This document shows, piece after piece, positions 7,738 through 13,132 of a stretch of DNA of 13,142 nucleotides. The DNA comes from Rikenellaceae bacterium (lineage in GTDB: Bacteria; Bacteroidota; Bacteroidia; Bacteroidales; Rikenellaceae). The translations under genes and the position numbers were made by a program. The stretch covers positions 1 to 13,142 of the forward strand of contig JAJBVJ010000155.1 of the NCBI GenBank assembly GCA_020859875.1, given 5' to 3'. The notes under the pieces were generated by a model. It did no database searches. It saw only the letters and a list, made by a program, of their open reading frames with translations, and had not been told where the DNA came from. Each line of letters opens with the position of its first letter. Within the stretch, counting starts at the first letter, position 1.

Positions 7738-8700
7738 CTATAAATTCGGTAACACCAGGTCTTTTAGGCCGAGTTTCTCAAAACACGCTTTAGCGCTGTC
7801 GGCGTTGGTGAACCTGATATCTATTCGTCTGTTCTTGAAGAATTTTATCCCTTCAATACCTTTAAAGGTTACCGAATACTCCTTGGAAGTATCGACATTT
7901 CGGCTATCAAAGCCTATGATGCTTTGATGGCTTACGTTCAGGCTGCCGGTTACGGCATATCCGATACCGGCCATAAAAGCATCGAAAGTCTTTATATCAT
8001 CAGATCCGATAGCCGAGACATTATGCCATTCCCGCTGCCACGTATCCCAATATATGATGTTAGAAAACGTAATCTTTGCTCCTTTGACTTCGGGGAGGAA
8101 ATCCGTATGATAACCCGGCTTAACTGCCTTTTGGAAATTAGAGAGTAATTCCTCTACGGCAGTATCGTGAAATGATTTACCGCCCAGATGGGAAATAACC
8201 ATATCTATATAGGTGTTGTAGTCGGGCCGGAAGTCTATTTGCATGTTCTTCTTGTTGATCTCGGGTACGGGTACTTCGATATTATATTTCTCATTGAAAT
8301 ACCTTATTATCCGGCTACCGAAACTATTAATGACATTAGCCCGCAATTCGACGATGCTGTTTATAGGTTCGAAAGGCATAAAGTCATACTTTCTAAATGT
8401 CAGGTCCGAAGTTTCTTCAATGTAATAAGAGCCGAAATTGACCTTCCCGTTGGGATGGACATAATAATTACGGTAATCTTTATAACGGTCTGACTCCGTT
8501 TTAAGCAGGCCGTACCATTTGTCGAGATTGTCCAGAATTGAATAGAGGTTGGCCTGGAGTTCTTCGCAATACTGTTTCTCTTCTGCGGTAATACGTTCCT
8601 CGTTGCGGACCTCGACCTTATTTATGATCGTAAGAAAATCGAGAGGCTGGCCGAGCTTATTGGCCGGATGGCTGGCGCTGTTTAATTGATTTTGGTTCAT
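7738..8700 (-). CDS. DUF4942-like protein
   Basis: The frame opens at a GTG at 8718, but the ATG at 8700 (MNQNQLNSASHPANKLGQPL) is more likely, giving 320 aa. The C-terminal 35 residues, VTFKGIEGIKFFKNRRIDIR and onward (about 277-312), match my memory of the closing motif of DUF4942 proteins (FKNG-x-hydrophobic-x-RF). In other bacteria that domain occurs next to, or fused with, a DNA methyltransferase, which agrees with the methyltransferase-helicase starting 7 nt downstream. Residues 40-100 look like helical, charged scaffolding. No catalytic motif is visible, and no biochemical role is established to my knowledge. A specificity or accessory subunit for the enzyme downstream is a reasonable guess. 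A copy of the structured repeat occupies its leader. Confidence 0.65.
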   Translation of the reverse strand: MNQNQLNSASHPANKLGQPLDFLTIINKVEVRNEERITAEEKQYCEELQANLYSILDNLDKWYGLLKTESDRYKDYRNYYVHPNGKVNFGSYYIEETSDLTFRKYDFMPFEPINSIVELRANVINSFGSRIIRYFNEKYNIEVPVPEINKKNMQIDFRPDYNTYIDMVISHLGGKSFHDTAVEELLSNFQKAVKPGYHTDFLPEVKGAKITFSNIIYWDTWQREWHNVSAIGSDDIKTFDAFMAGIGYAVTGSLNVSHQSIIGFDSRNVDTSKEYSVTFKGIEGIKFFKNRRIDIRFTNADSAKACFEKLGLKDLVLPNL

Positions 8701-8731
8701 GGTAATAATAATTATCACTACCGGACTTCAG

Positions 8732-8874
8732 GGGCCGGTTTTTCCCTATACAGGCCCGACCAATGGTGCGGATGATACGTGCAAGGTTTTTGCTGAAAAT
8801 TCTGACGCTTGCGGCAGAATTTTTAGAAAACCGGAACGGCCCCGAAGGGGACCTTGCTCGTTTCAGCCGCACTA
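8732..8874. repeat. Structured nested inverted repeat, copy B
   Basis: Second copy of the element at 4505-4675. The invariant part is GTGCAAGGTTTTT ... ACCTTGCTCG (pairing 8781-8787 with 8851-8857). Around it TGGTGCGG (8764-8771) pairs with CCGCACTA (8867-8874). Inside are AAAATTCTG/CAGAATTTT (8796-8804 with 8815-8823), topped by CGC/GCG after one mismatch, and CCCC-GAA-GGGG (8840-8850). An extra GGGCC/GGCCC hairpin lies at 8732-8757. Stem bases differ from copy A while pairing is kept. It lies in the leader of the DUF4942/methyltransferase-helicase operon, ending 31 nt before the ATG at 8700. The minus-strand frame 8657-8872 through it shares only the repeat-encoded string with the copy A frame and is probably not a gene. 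Confidence 0.75.
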
Positions 8875-8907
8875 ATTAAATTGCCTGGATAGAGAAATAC
8901 CGACTGT

Positions 8908-8938
8908 TTTGATTATATGGAATAAGGTATTATATTTG
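8908..8938 (+). promoter_or_regulatory. Promoter of the toxin-antitoxin operon
   Basis: TTTG at 8908-8911 and TATATTTG at 8931-8938 are separated by 19 bp. This matches the Bacteroides sigma-factor consensus (-33 TTTG, -7 TAnnTTTG) in both sequence and spacing. Transcription would start near 8944-8946, about 30 nt before the antitoxin ATG. Confidence 0.8.
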
Positions 8939-8955
8939 TACACGTAGGTGTACAA
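8936..8955. promoter_or_regulatory. Palindromic operator at the TA promoter
   Basis: TTGTACAC (8936-8943), GTAG spacer, GTGTACAA (8948-8955): a perfect 8-bp inverted repeat that covers the last bases of the -7 box and the predicted start site. Its place is that expected for autorepression by the antitoxin or the toxin-antitoxin complex. Confidence 0.75.
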
Positions 8956-8973
8956 CTTAATGTATGCCGTAAT

Positions 8974-9219
8974 ATGAAAAAGATGAGACAGCCGATAGTT
9001 ATTAATCCCAGCCAGTTGAGGAAAGATATGAAGTTCTATATCACTAAAGCTCAGGAAGGGAACGATGTGATAATTAAGAGCGGTAATCAACCTCCTATGT
9101 TTTTGGCGACTTATCCTCAGGTTGAACCCCTTAAACCGGATGCGGACCTTGCCAGAGCAATAGATGGTGAAGGGTTAAAGAGAAGGCTGCACAAGAGCAT
9201 TGACAAACACTTCAAGTAG
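8974..9219 (+). CDS. Phd/YefM-like antitoxin
   Basis: An 81-aa protein starting MKKMRQPIVINPSQLRKDMK. The N-terminal half follows the Phd/YefM fold pattern: a short strand, S-x-L-R-x-D helix, then EGNDVIIKSGNQPPMFL, equivalent to the family's E-P-V-I-I-T-R-R-G-x-P-x-x-V-L segment. The C-terminal tail is charged and basic (KRRLHKSIDKHFK), as expected for the flexible part that wraps the toxin. It lies 2 nt before the toxin gene under a promoter with a palindromic operator that it very probably binds. Antitoxin role is inferred from fold pattern and context; I am fairly sure of it. Confidence 0.85.
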   Translation: MKKMRQPIVINPSQLRKDMKFYITKAQEGNDVIIKSGNQPPMFLATYPQVEPLKPDADLARAIDGEGLKRRLHKSIDKHFK

Positions 9220-9221
9220 AT

Positions 9222-9554
9222 ATGAAGGTATTATATCTACCGGAGATTGTCGATCAATTCGAGGAATTATCGGAAATTCTATACCGTCTCGATTACTTCG
9301 GGTTACGCGAAACAGCCAAGAAGTACGTGGACGATTTAATAGATGAGATCGAAGCTTCGATTGAAACCAGGCCCAGAAGGATTGCCCCGCCTTATTTTGA
9401 CAAATACGGGAAAGGGATGCAGTATATGTGGTTCAACCTGCATAACAGTTCAACGCAGTGGTTTGTTTTCTTTACTGTATATCAAGAGGACGGAGAAACT
9501 ATATATCTGGTCCGATATCTCGGAACAAATCATGTTGTCACCCAACATCTTTGA
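9222..9554 (+). CDS. RelE/ParE-like toxin
   Basis: A 110-aa protein starting MKVLYLPEIVDQFEELSEIL, immediately downstream of the antitoxin. The order of a first strand, a helical hairpin rich in Glu (ETAKKYVDDLIDEIEASIE, about 37-55), then a four-strand C-terminal part (YMWFNLHNSSTQWFVFFTVY; YLVRYLGTNHVV, about 94-105) is that of the RelE/ParE superfamily. The closing R-Y-L-G-T-N-H string is like the Bacteroides members. RelE-type toxins cut mRNA on the ribosome and ParE-type toxins attack gyrase; the sequence does not show which. Length is normal. A strong terminator follows 9 nt after the stop. Confidence 0.82.
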   Translation: MKVLYLPEIVDQFEELSEILYRLDYFGLRETAKKYVDDLIDEIEASIETRPRRIAPPYFDKYGKGMQYMWFNLHNSSTQWFVFFTVYQEDGETIYLVRYLGTNHVVTQHL

Positions 9555-9563
9555 AGATAAAAT

Positions 9564-9585
9564 AAAAGCGGCCGAAGCCGCTTTT
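9564..9585 (+). terminator. Intrinsic terminator of the TA operon
   Basis: AAAAGCGGC (9564-9572), loop CGAA, GCCGCTTTT (9577-9585): a perfect 9-bp stem with a T-run built into its 3' arm. A weaker outer pairing, CCCAACA (9541-9547) with TGTTGGG (9592-9598), could extend it. Confidence 0.88.
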
Positions 9586-9627
9586 TATATTTGTTGGGGG
9601 AAAAGAAGGCCCCCGGTCCTACATTTA

Positions 9628-9919
9628 GTGTCTTACTCCAAATATAGTGAAGATTACCCACGAGCAACCAACCGAGAGCCTTATTCTGGCTACGGTTACT
9701 ACGTGGCAATTTTGGGGCAGAAAGCTCCAAAACTATGAATTTCATTATATTTAGAGTAAGACGCGACAAATATAAGATAAAAATGTCTTACTCCTGTAAT
9801 ACCTTATCTGCCGTTCTTTCGAGCACGGCAGCCATGTTAAGAGAAGGACAGACCTTTATAACAAGGCTTGTCAGTTTCGGTATCGCGGGTATCAATAACC
9901 CTATATTAGGAGTAAGACA
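9628..9919. repeat. Four alternating copies of a GTCTTACTC repeat
   Basis: This is the core of a 486-bp stretch without a convincing gene (9555-10041). Copy 1 (9630-9646, forward) and copy 2 (9746-9762, inverted) share 16 of 17 bases of GTCTTACTCyAAATATA. Copy 3 (9784-9795, forward) and copy 4 (9908-9919, inverted) form a perfect 12-bp inverted pair TGTCTTACTCCT/AGGAGTAAGACA. The two pairs bracket segments of about 100 and 112 bp. Copies 1 and 2 contain -7-like TATATTTG or TATATTTA pointing outward. Small frames begin in copies 1 and 3 (both encode SYS after the first codon), but their proteins are unlike each other and I do not call them. A hairpin lies in each segment (TTTTGGGGC/GCTCCAAAA near 9708-9730; CTGCCGT/ACGGCAG at 9808-9831). 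Operators or recombination sites are both possible. Confidence 0.7.
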
Positions 9920-9948
9920 GGATAAAGATAGTAAAAGATGATATAATA

Positions 9949-9980
9949 TGTAATATGATGAACAACGGTGTAATATGATG
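9949..9980 (+). repeat. Two 12-bp direct repeats, 20-bp period
   Basis: TGTAATATGATG occurs at 9949-9960 and 9969-9980. The 20-bp spacing places both on the same face of the helix, about two turns apart. They lie 62-93 bp upstream of the first HTH gene, where a regulator or excisionase could bind. Confidence 0.6.
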
Positions 9981-10041
9981 TTATTAAATGCTCTTGAGAT
10001 GAATTATTAATTTAATTAGCCTATGCAAAAAATATATAATT

Positions 10042-10314
10042 ATGAAGTTAGTGGTGATAAGAGAGGAGGAGTTTGTTAAAATGAAAGAGGCCATTACTGA
10101 TCTTATAAATGAAATTAACAAACTGATACATGGCAATGCCAGAGACAAATCATGGCTCGATAGTCAAGATGTATGTTTAAGGTTAGGAATATGTAAACGG
10201 ACTCTACACTACTATAAGGTGAAAGGAATCCTCCCTTATTCGATGGTGGGGAAAAAAGTATTTTTTAAAGAAACTGATGTTGAGAAACTTCTGGACGAAG
10301 TAAAACCAAAATAA
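10042..10314 (+). CDS. Excisionase-like HTH protein 1
   Basis: A 90-aa protein. Residues 1-33 form a charged helix (MKLVVIREEEFVKMKEAITD), followed by a MerR-like winged HTH: SWLDSQDVCLRLGICKRTLH (37-56), the wing YYKVKGILPYSMVGKKVFFK and a closing acidic helix. This is the HTH_17 pattern common beside integrases of Bacteroides conjugative and mobilizable elements, where such proteins (for example Xis2c and Xis2d of CTnDOT) act as excision factors or regulators. It is followed 1 nt later by a second HTH gene and faces the integrase gene. Excision or regulation is inferred from fold and context. Confidence 0.82.
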   Translation: MKLVVIREEEFVKMKEAITDLINEINKLIHGNARDKSWLDSQDVCLRLGICKRTLHYYKVKGILPYSMVGKKVFFKETDVEKLLDEVKPK

Positions 10315-10315
10315 T

Positions 10316-10615
10316 ATGGTACATGAAGGAGAATTATCTACTGAAGTCGGAACTCTTATAGAGAAACTTAAAGAAGCTACTTCTAATATTAGTGATATTG
10401 AAAGTATAAGGCATCCCGATATCGCCGGCGAAAGATACTATTCAAGTTCAGAGCTATGTAAAATGCTCCATATTAGTCCAAGAACTCTTCAGGACCATAG
10501 AGATACAGGACGAATACCCTTCATAAGATTATTTGGGAAGATCTTATACAAAGGCTCTGATATTTCGAAACTGCTGGAAGAGAATTACATCAAAAGTATT
10601 GATTGTTTCTTGTAG
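10316..10615 (+). CDS. Excisionase-like HTH protein 2
   Basis: A 99-aa protein starting MVHEGELSTEVGTLIEKLKE, one base after the stop of the first HTH gene, so translationally linked. The HTH core is RYYSSSELCKMLHISPRTLQ (about 40-59), then DHRDTGRIPFIRLFGKILYK and a closing helix, again the MerR-like HTH_17 pattern. The two proteins are diverged tandem relatives. In CTnDOT two such small basic proteins work together in excision. Function here is inferred; the family call is secure. Confidence 0.82.
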   Translation: MVHEGELSTEVGTLIEKLKEATSNISDIESIRHPDIAGERYYSSSELCKMLHISPRTLQDHRDTGRIPFIRLFGKILYKGSDISKLLEENYIKSIDCFL

Positions 10616-10627
10616 AATATAAAGAAA

Positions 10628-10655
10628 AAAGCAGATAACAAGAGTTATCTGCTTT
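10628..10655. terminator. Bidirectional terminator between HTH pair and integrase
   Basis: AAAGCAGATAAC (10628-10639), loop AAGA, GTTATCTGCTTT (10644-10655): a perfect 12-bp stem. On the minus strand it is followed by a long T-run (TTTTTTCTTT), a strong end for the integrase transcript. On the plus strand the run is weaker (TTTAATT) but would serve the HTH genes. Confidence 0.88.
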
Positions 10656-10676
10656 AATTAAAAGCTGTTGCCCTAT

Positions 10677-11909
10677 TTATATAGCCTTTTTTTGATCCTG
10701 TGAATCGAAAACTGCCCGAACTTGTTCCATATCCTGACTGATCCGGCTATTGGATATCTTAGTATAATGCAAAGTCATTCGGGTATCTGTATGCCCCAGC
10801 ATTTTTGATATATTCTCTAAGGCAACACCATTTTCATGGCATACTGTGGTCGCATAAGTTCTTCTTGCGGTATGTGTGGTCAGATGCTTTTTAATTCCAC
10901 ATAGCGCGGCCGCTTCTTTTATATAATCATTCATTTTCTGATTACTTGTGATGGGAAGCAATAGACCAGTTCGTAAACAGAGTGGATGGTCTTTATATTT
11001 ATTAAGAATGTCCATCGGAACATGGAGTAAGGGAACTCGAAACTCTATATTTGTTTTTTGACGCGTCTTGGTGATCCACATTTCTTTCTTGTCTTTGTAA
11101 ATATCTTCGGGACGAAGGTTGTGGGCATCGATGTATGCAAGGCCCGTAAAGCAGCAAAAGATGAAAACGTCCCGGACGTGTTCAAGTCTCTCGACTTGGA
11201 ACTTGTAGTTGATCAGTACGTCGAGCTCGTCTTTGGTTAGGACGTCTTTATTGACTTCTTTAGCGGTAAAACGAATGCCATAAAAAGGGTCTTTTGCCAA
11301 CCATTCGTTTGCTATTGCCATATTAACCACTTTCTTAAAGCACTTTATATAACGGATCACTGTATTTTGCTGGCACCCTCTGACCAGCTTAAGATACATT
11401 TCATATTTGCGTATTAGTTCGCCGTTTAATTCATTTAAACTGAGGTCGTCTTTGCCGTATTCAGTCTTAATGACCTCCTCCAAATAGTTACAGCAGCTAT
11501 CATATCTGCTTACTGTTCGCTTTTCATAATCAATACCTATGAGTTTTCGTATATCATCATTATGCTTACGAAAAATGGCAAGTATTGTTCTTTTTTCCTC
11601 GGCACCGTACAATTTATCCATAATAAGACGTGAGGTGAAGTGCGCACCAGCCATCTCCAGTTCACGGTGTATGGATAGTATTTTTAATTTAAGTGAACGG
11701 ATATATTCATTTGTCTCGATAGATTTGCGGTCCCTGCCTTTACATTGCTCTGTTCTTTTAATCCATTCTTCGGGTATTACGCTTCTCTTTATTTGAGATT
11801 CAACCGAGTAACCGTTTACAGTAATCCGCAGCCGGATGGGAGCCTCGCCGTTTTTGAGAAGTTTTGTCTTTTTTATAAAAAAGACAAAACCGAAAGAGTT
11901 TCTTTTCAT
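10677..11909 (-). CDS. Tyrosine recombinase (integrase)
   Basis: I start at the ATG at 11909 (MKRNSFGFVFFIKKTKLLKN, 410 aa), the usual beginning in this family, rather than the ATG at 11936. Three parts are visible: an N-terminal arm-binding domain (1-95), a SAM-like core-binding domain (about 105-205), and the catalytic domain. Catalytic residues in the 410-aa numbering are the beta-hairpin Lys near 281 (WITKTRQK), H346-x-x-R349 (HTARRTYA), H373 (MLGHTD) and nucleophile Y382 (LHYTK). The first catalytic Arg is replaced: FTGLAYID has Ala258 where classical members have Arg. CTnDOT integrase also lacks Arg at this site. The enzyme would insert and excise the element together with the HTH pair across the terminator. 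The attachment site is expected just upstream of its start (11910-12300). Confidence 0.93.
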   Translation of the reverse strand: MKRNSFGFVFFIKKTKLLKNGEAPIRLRITVNGYSVESQIKRSVIPEEWIKRTEQCKGRDRKSIETNEYIRSLKLKILSIHRELEMAGAHFTSRLIMDKLYGAEEKRTILAIFRKHNDDIRKLIGIDYEKRTVSRYDSCCNYLEEVIKTEYGKDDLSLNELNGELIRKYEMYLKLVRGCQQNTVIRYIKCFKKVVNMAIANEWLAKDPFYGIRFTAKEVNKDVLTKDELDVLINYKFQVERLEHVRDVFIFCCFTGLAYIDAHNLRPEDIYKDKKEMWITKTRQKTNIEFRVPLLHVPMDILNKYKDHPLCLRTGLLLPITSNQKMNDYIKEAAALCGIKKHLTTHTARRTYATTVCHENGVALENISKMLGHTDTRMTLHYTKISNSRISQDMEQVRAVFDSQDQKKAI

Positions 11910-11930
11910 AATTACATAATTTTTTAGATG

Positions 11931-11938
11931 AAACAAAC
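11931..11938 (-). promoter_or_regulatory. Possible -7 box of the integrase promoter
   Basis: On the minus strand TAAGTTTG matches TAnnTTTG about 22 nt before the ATG at 11909. I find no TTTG at 19-21 bp upstream of it, so this is only a half match. A 12-bp palindrome AAACAGCTGTTT (11956-11967) lies just behind and could be an operator. Confidence 0.3.
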
Positions 11939-11999
11939 TTATGTAATCGAACCCAAAACAGCTGTTTGCAAATGACTGTATATCAATGCAAAAAATGCT

Positions 12000-12041
12000 T
12001 AATCGTGGGACTTTTTTTATTTGAAAAAAGTCCCACGATTA
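12000..12041. repeat. Perfect 18-bp hairpin upstream of integrase
   Basis: TAATCGTGGGACTTTTTT (12000-12017), a 6-nt loop, then AAAAAAGTCCCACGATTA (12024-12041), with no mismatch. T-runs follow on both strands (GGTCTTTTTTC on plus, AGCATTTTTTGC on minus), so it can act as a terminator insulating the integrase from outside transcription. It may equally be part of the attachment region or an element end. It belongs to the non-coding stretch 11910-12455. Confidence 0.65.
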
Positions 12042-12099
12042 GGTCTTTTTTCAACCGCGTTCAAATGCACTTTATTGCAGGGTAAGGGAAAAAGAAAAC

Positions 12100-12124
12100 C
12101 CCTGAATTATTGTGAAATTCAGGG
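12100..12124 (-). terminator. Intrinsic terminator behind the Trp-rich leader peptide
   Basis: On the minus strand CCCTGAATT, loop of 7, AATTCAGGG, then GTTTTCTTTTT: a 9-bp perfect stem and a T-rich run. It begins 24 nt after the stop codon of the leader peptide at 12149-12193, the spacing expected of a transcription attenuator. Confidence 0.8.
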
Positions 12125-12148
12125 ATTTACGTGGAATTGCATCTTGCT

Positions 12149-12193
12149 TTAGTGGTGCCACCAACACCAATTAAGTGTTGGTATATACCACAT
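12149..12193 (-). CDS. Candidate Trp-rich leader peptide
   Basis: A 14-codon frame on the minus strand: MWYIPTLNWCWWHH, then TAA. Four of 14 residues are Trp (TGG), three of them clustered as W-C-W-W, followed by two His. The Trp codons lie in the 3' arm of a hairpin (CCAACAC/GTGTTGG) that competes with other pairings, and a terminator follows. This is the layout of amino-acid-sensing attenuators: low charged tRNA-Trp would stall the ribosome at the Trp cluster and change folding downstream. A Bacteroidetes trp leader class (Bacteroid-trp RNA) is known; I cannot check the match. No trp gene follows in the window; the next gene in this direction is the integrase. A -7-like TATATTTG lies at 12297-12304 on the same strand. 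Confidence 0.5.
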   Translation of the reverse strand: MWYIPTLNWCWWHH

Positions 12194-12296
12194 TTCCAGT
12201 GCCTTATAGAGCGTCAAAACAACCGTGCAAATGAATGAACATAGTGCTTTTTTCGGTCATTTTCCCGACAATGCTATTGTCATTTCCAGTATAATA

Positions 12297-12304
12297 CAAA
12301 TATA
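12297..12304 (-). promoter_or_regulatory. Possible -7 box for the leader transcript
   Basis: On the minus strand this reads TATATTTG, a full TAnnTTTG match. A transcript starting near 12290 and ending at the terminator (about 12095) would be some 195 nt and contain the Trp-rich leader. The -33 position shows only a weak TTGG, so confidence is limited. Confidence 0.35.
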
Positions 12305-12412
12305 GTGAATTTCTCGGAAACCAACTTAAATCCGGCATGAGTTTAATACGTATAAAACCGGTAGCGGAAGATGTGAATAATATGCTGATAACCGTATTCG
12401 ATCCTCCATAAA

Positions 12413-12435
12413 AACCACCCGTAAAAAGGGTGGTT
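12413..12435 (-). terminator. Terminator after the DUF2442-HTH gene
   Basis: AACCACCC (12413-12420), loop of 7, GGGTGGTT (12428-12435), an 8-bp stem. On the minus strand it is followed by TTTTATGG, so it would end the DUF4160/DUF2442 transcript 20 nt after its stop codon. Confidence 0.8.
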
Positions 12436-12455
12436 CGGTAACGTGAGCTTTTGAA

Positions 12456-12866
12456 TTACAATATAGCGGCAGATAATTCTTTACCCATCTCGCGCAAAGC
12501 TTTTTCAATATCCTTTACTCTTTGCTGTGACGGTTTTTTTGCCCCGCAAAGATAGGAAGCGAACACACTCCGGGGAATACCGACACGTAAGGCGAATTTT
12601 GATACATTGATTTCAGGATGCCGGTTAAAGAAATCGGCTAATTTATTATCCGGTTCTTCATTCGGATAGGTGAAACTTTCAAAACTCACGTCCTCGTCTA
12701 TGTCATCCCAATGTATTCCCATAGGCGAAAGCCGGTAAGCTTCGCGCTGTTTCTGCGTCGCGTTTTCTAAACGCGGATACCATTTAAGCGATTGACTTAA
12801 AGTATCCCTTTTATCGGTTTCGATGAATATCCGTCCATCGTCGAACCATAATTTTGCGATCTTCAT
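12456..12866 (-). CDS. DUF2442 domain protein with C-terminal HTH
   Basis: A 136-aa protein. Residues 1-70 are DUF2442: KLWFDDGRIFIETD, LKWYPRLENATQKQREAYRL, and the signature IHWDDIDEDVSFES (about 51-64). Residues 73-136 are a lambda-repressor-like HTH (KLADFFNRHPEINVSKFALR then GIPRSVFASYLCGAKKPSQQ). Such DUF2442 genes often pair with DUF4160 genes, as here, 30 nt downstream of one. The pair has been suspected of being toxin-antitoxin-like, with the HTH protein as regulator; that is inference. The operon ends in a terminator. It lies outside the integrase end and may be host flank or a neighbouring island. Confidence 0.85.
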   Translation of the reverse strand: MKIAKLWFDDGRIFIETDKRDTLSQSLKWYPRLENATQKQREAYRLSPMGIHWDDIDEDVSFESFTYPNEEPDNKLADFFNRHPEINVSKFALRVGIPRSVFASYLCGAKKPSQQRVKDIEKALREMGKELSAAIL

Positions 12867-12896
12867 ACCCGTAAAAATTTTATGGTTGTGTTCGGA

Positions 12897-13132
12897 TTAT
12901 TGTCCGAAAAATTCACTCCAATGTTCAATAATAATCTCTCTGTTTTCCTCGATAATGCTTTCCGCTAATTTCAAGTCATTCGATTTTAGTCCGTGACTTT
13001 CGATAAGCTTACATTCGGTTCAATGACAAATTTTGCCACGCCGTCCCCTTTTTCAACGTGTATATGTATCGGGTTGTGTTCCCGTGAAAAGAAATAAAAC
13101 CGTAACCCGAAAAGTATAAATAACGTTGGCAT
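12897..13132 (-). pseudogene. DUF4160 gene with one-base frameshift
   Basis: From the ATG at 13132 the frame reads MPTLFILFGLRFYFFSREHN, then PIHIHVEKGDGVAKFVIEPN, the hallmark of DUF4160, but hits a stop after VSLSKVTD. Shifting frame at about 13005-13011 restores the family's second half: LIESHGLKSNDLKLAESIIE through EHWSEFFGQ, stop at 12897-12899. The break fits loss of one A where GTAAAGCTT would be expected and GTAAGCTT is present. The repaired protein would be 77-78 aa, normal for the family. It is upstream of DUF2442-HTH. Either a genuine inactivating mutation or a sequencing error. Confidence 0.82.

Noticed and set aside
8657..8872. 71-codon minus-strand frame over repeat B
   Set aside because: Overlaps the start of the DUF4942-like gene in another frame and covers the repeat; no credible protein features.
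9343..9738. 131-codon plus-strand frame overlapping the toxin gene
   Set aside because: Out-of-frame shadow of the toxin that reads through the terminator into the repeat region.
9735..9941. Small plus-strand frame (MSYS... from 9783) between repeat copies 3 and 4
   Set aside because: It begins inside one repeat and ends just after another, with no recognised family and no promoter; the frame in the other segment encodes an unrelated peptide. Treated as part of the repeat region.
9555..10041. CRISPR array
   Set aside because: The repeats are 11-17 bp, alternate in orientation and have unequal spacing; no Cas gene is nearby.
11910..12455. tRNA gene or tRNA 3' end as integration target
   Set aside because: I looked for a cloverleaf and T-arm (GGTTCGAATCC-like) near the integrase; the only hint, GGTTCGATTAC on the minus strand near 11942-11952, has no matching arms.
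12326..12508. 60-codon minus-strand frame overlapping the end of DUF2442-HTH
   Set aside because: Runs through the terminator hairpin at 12413-12435 and overlaps a secure gene in a different frame.
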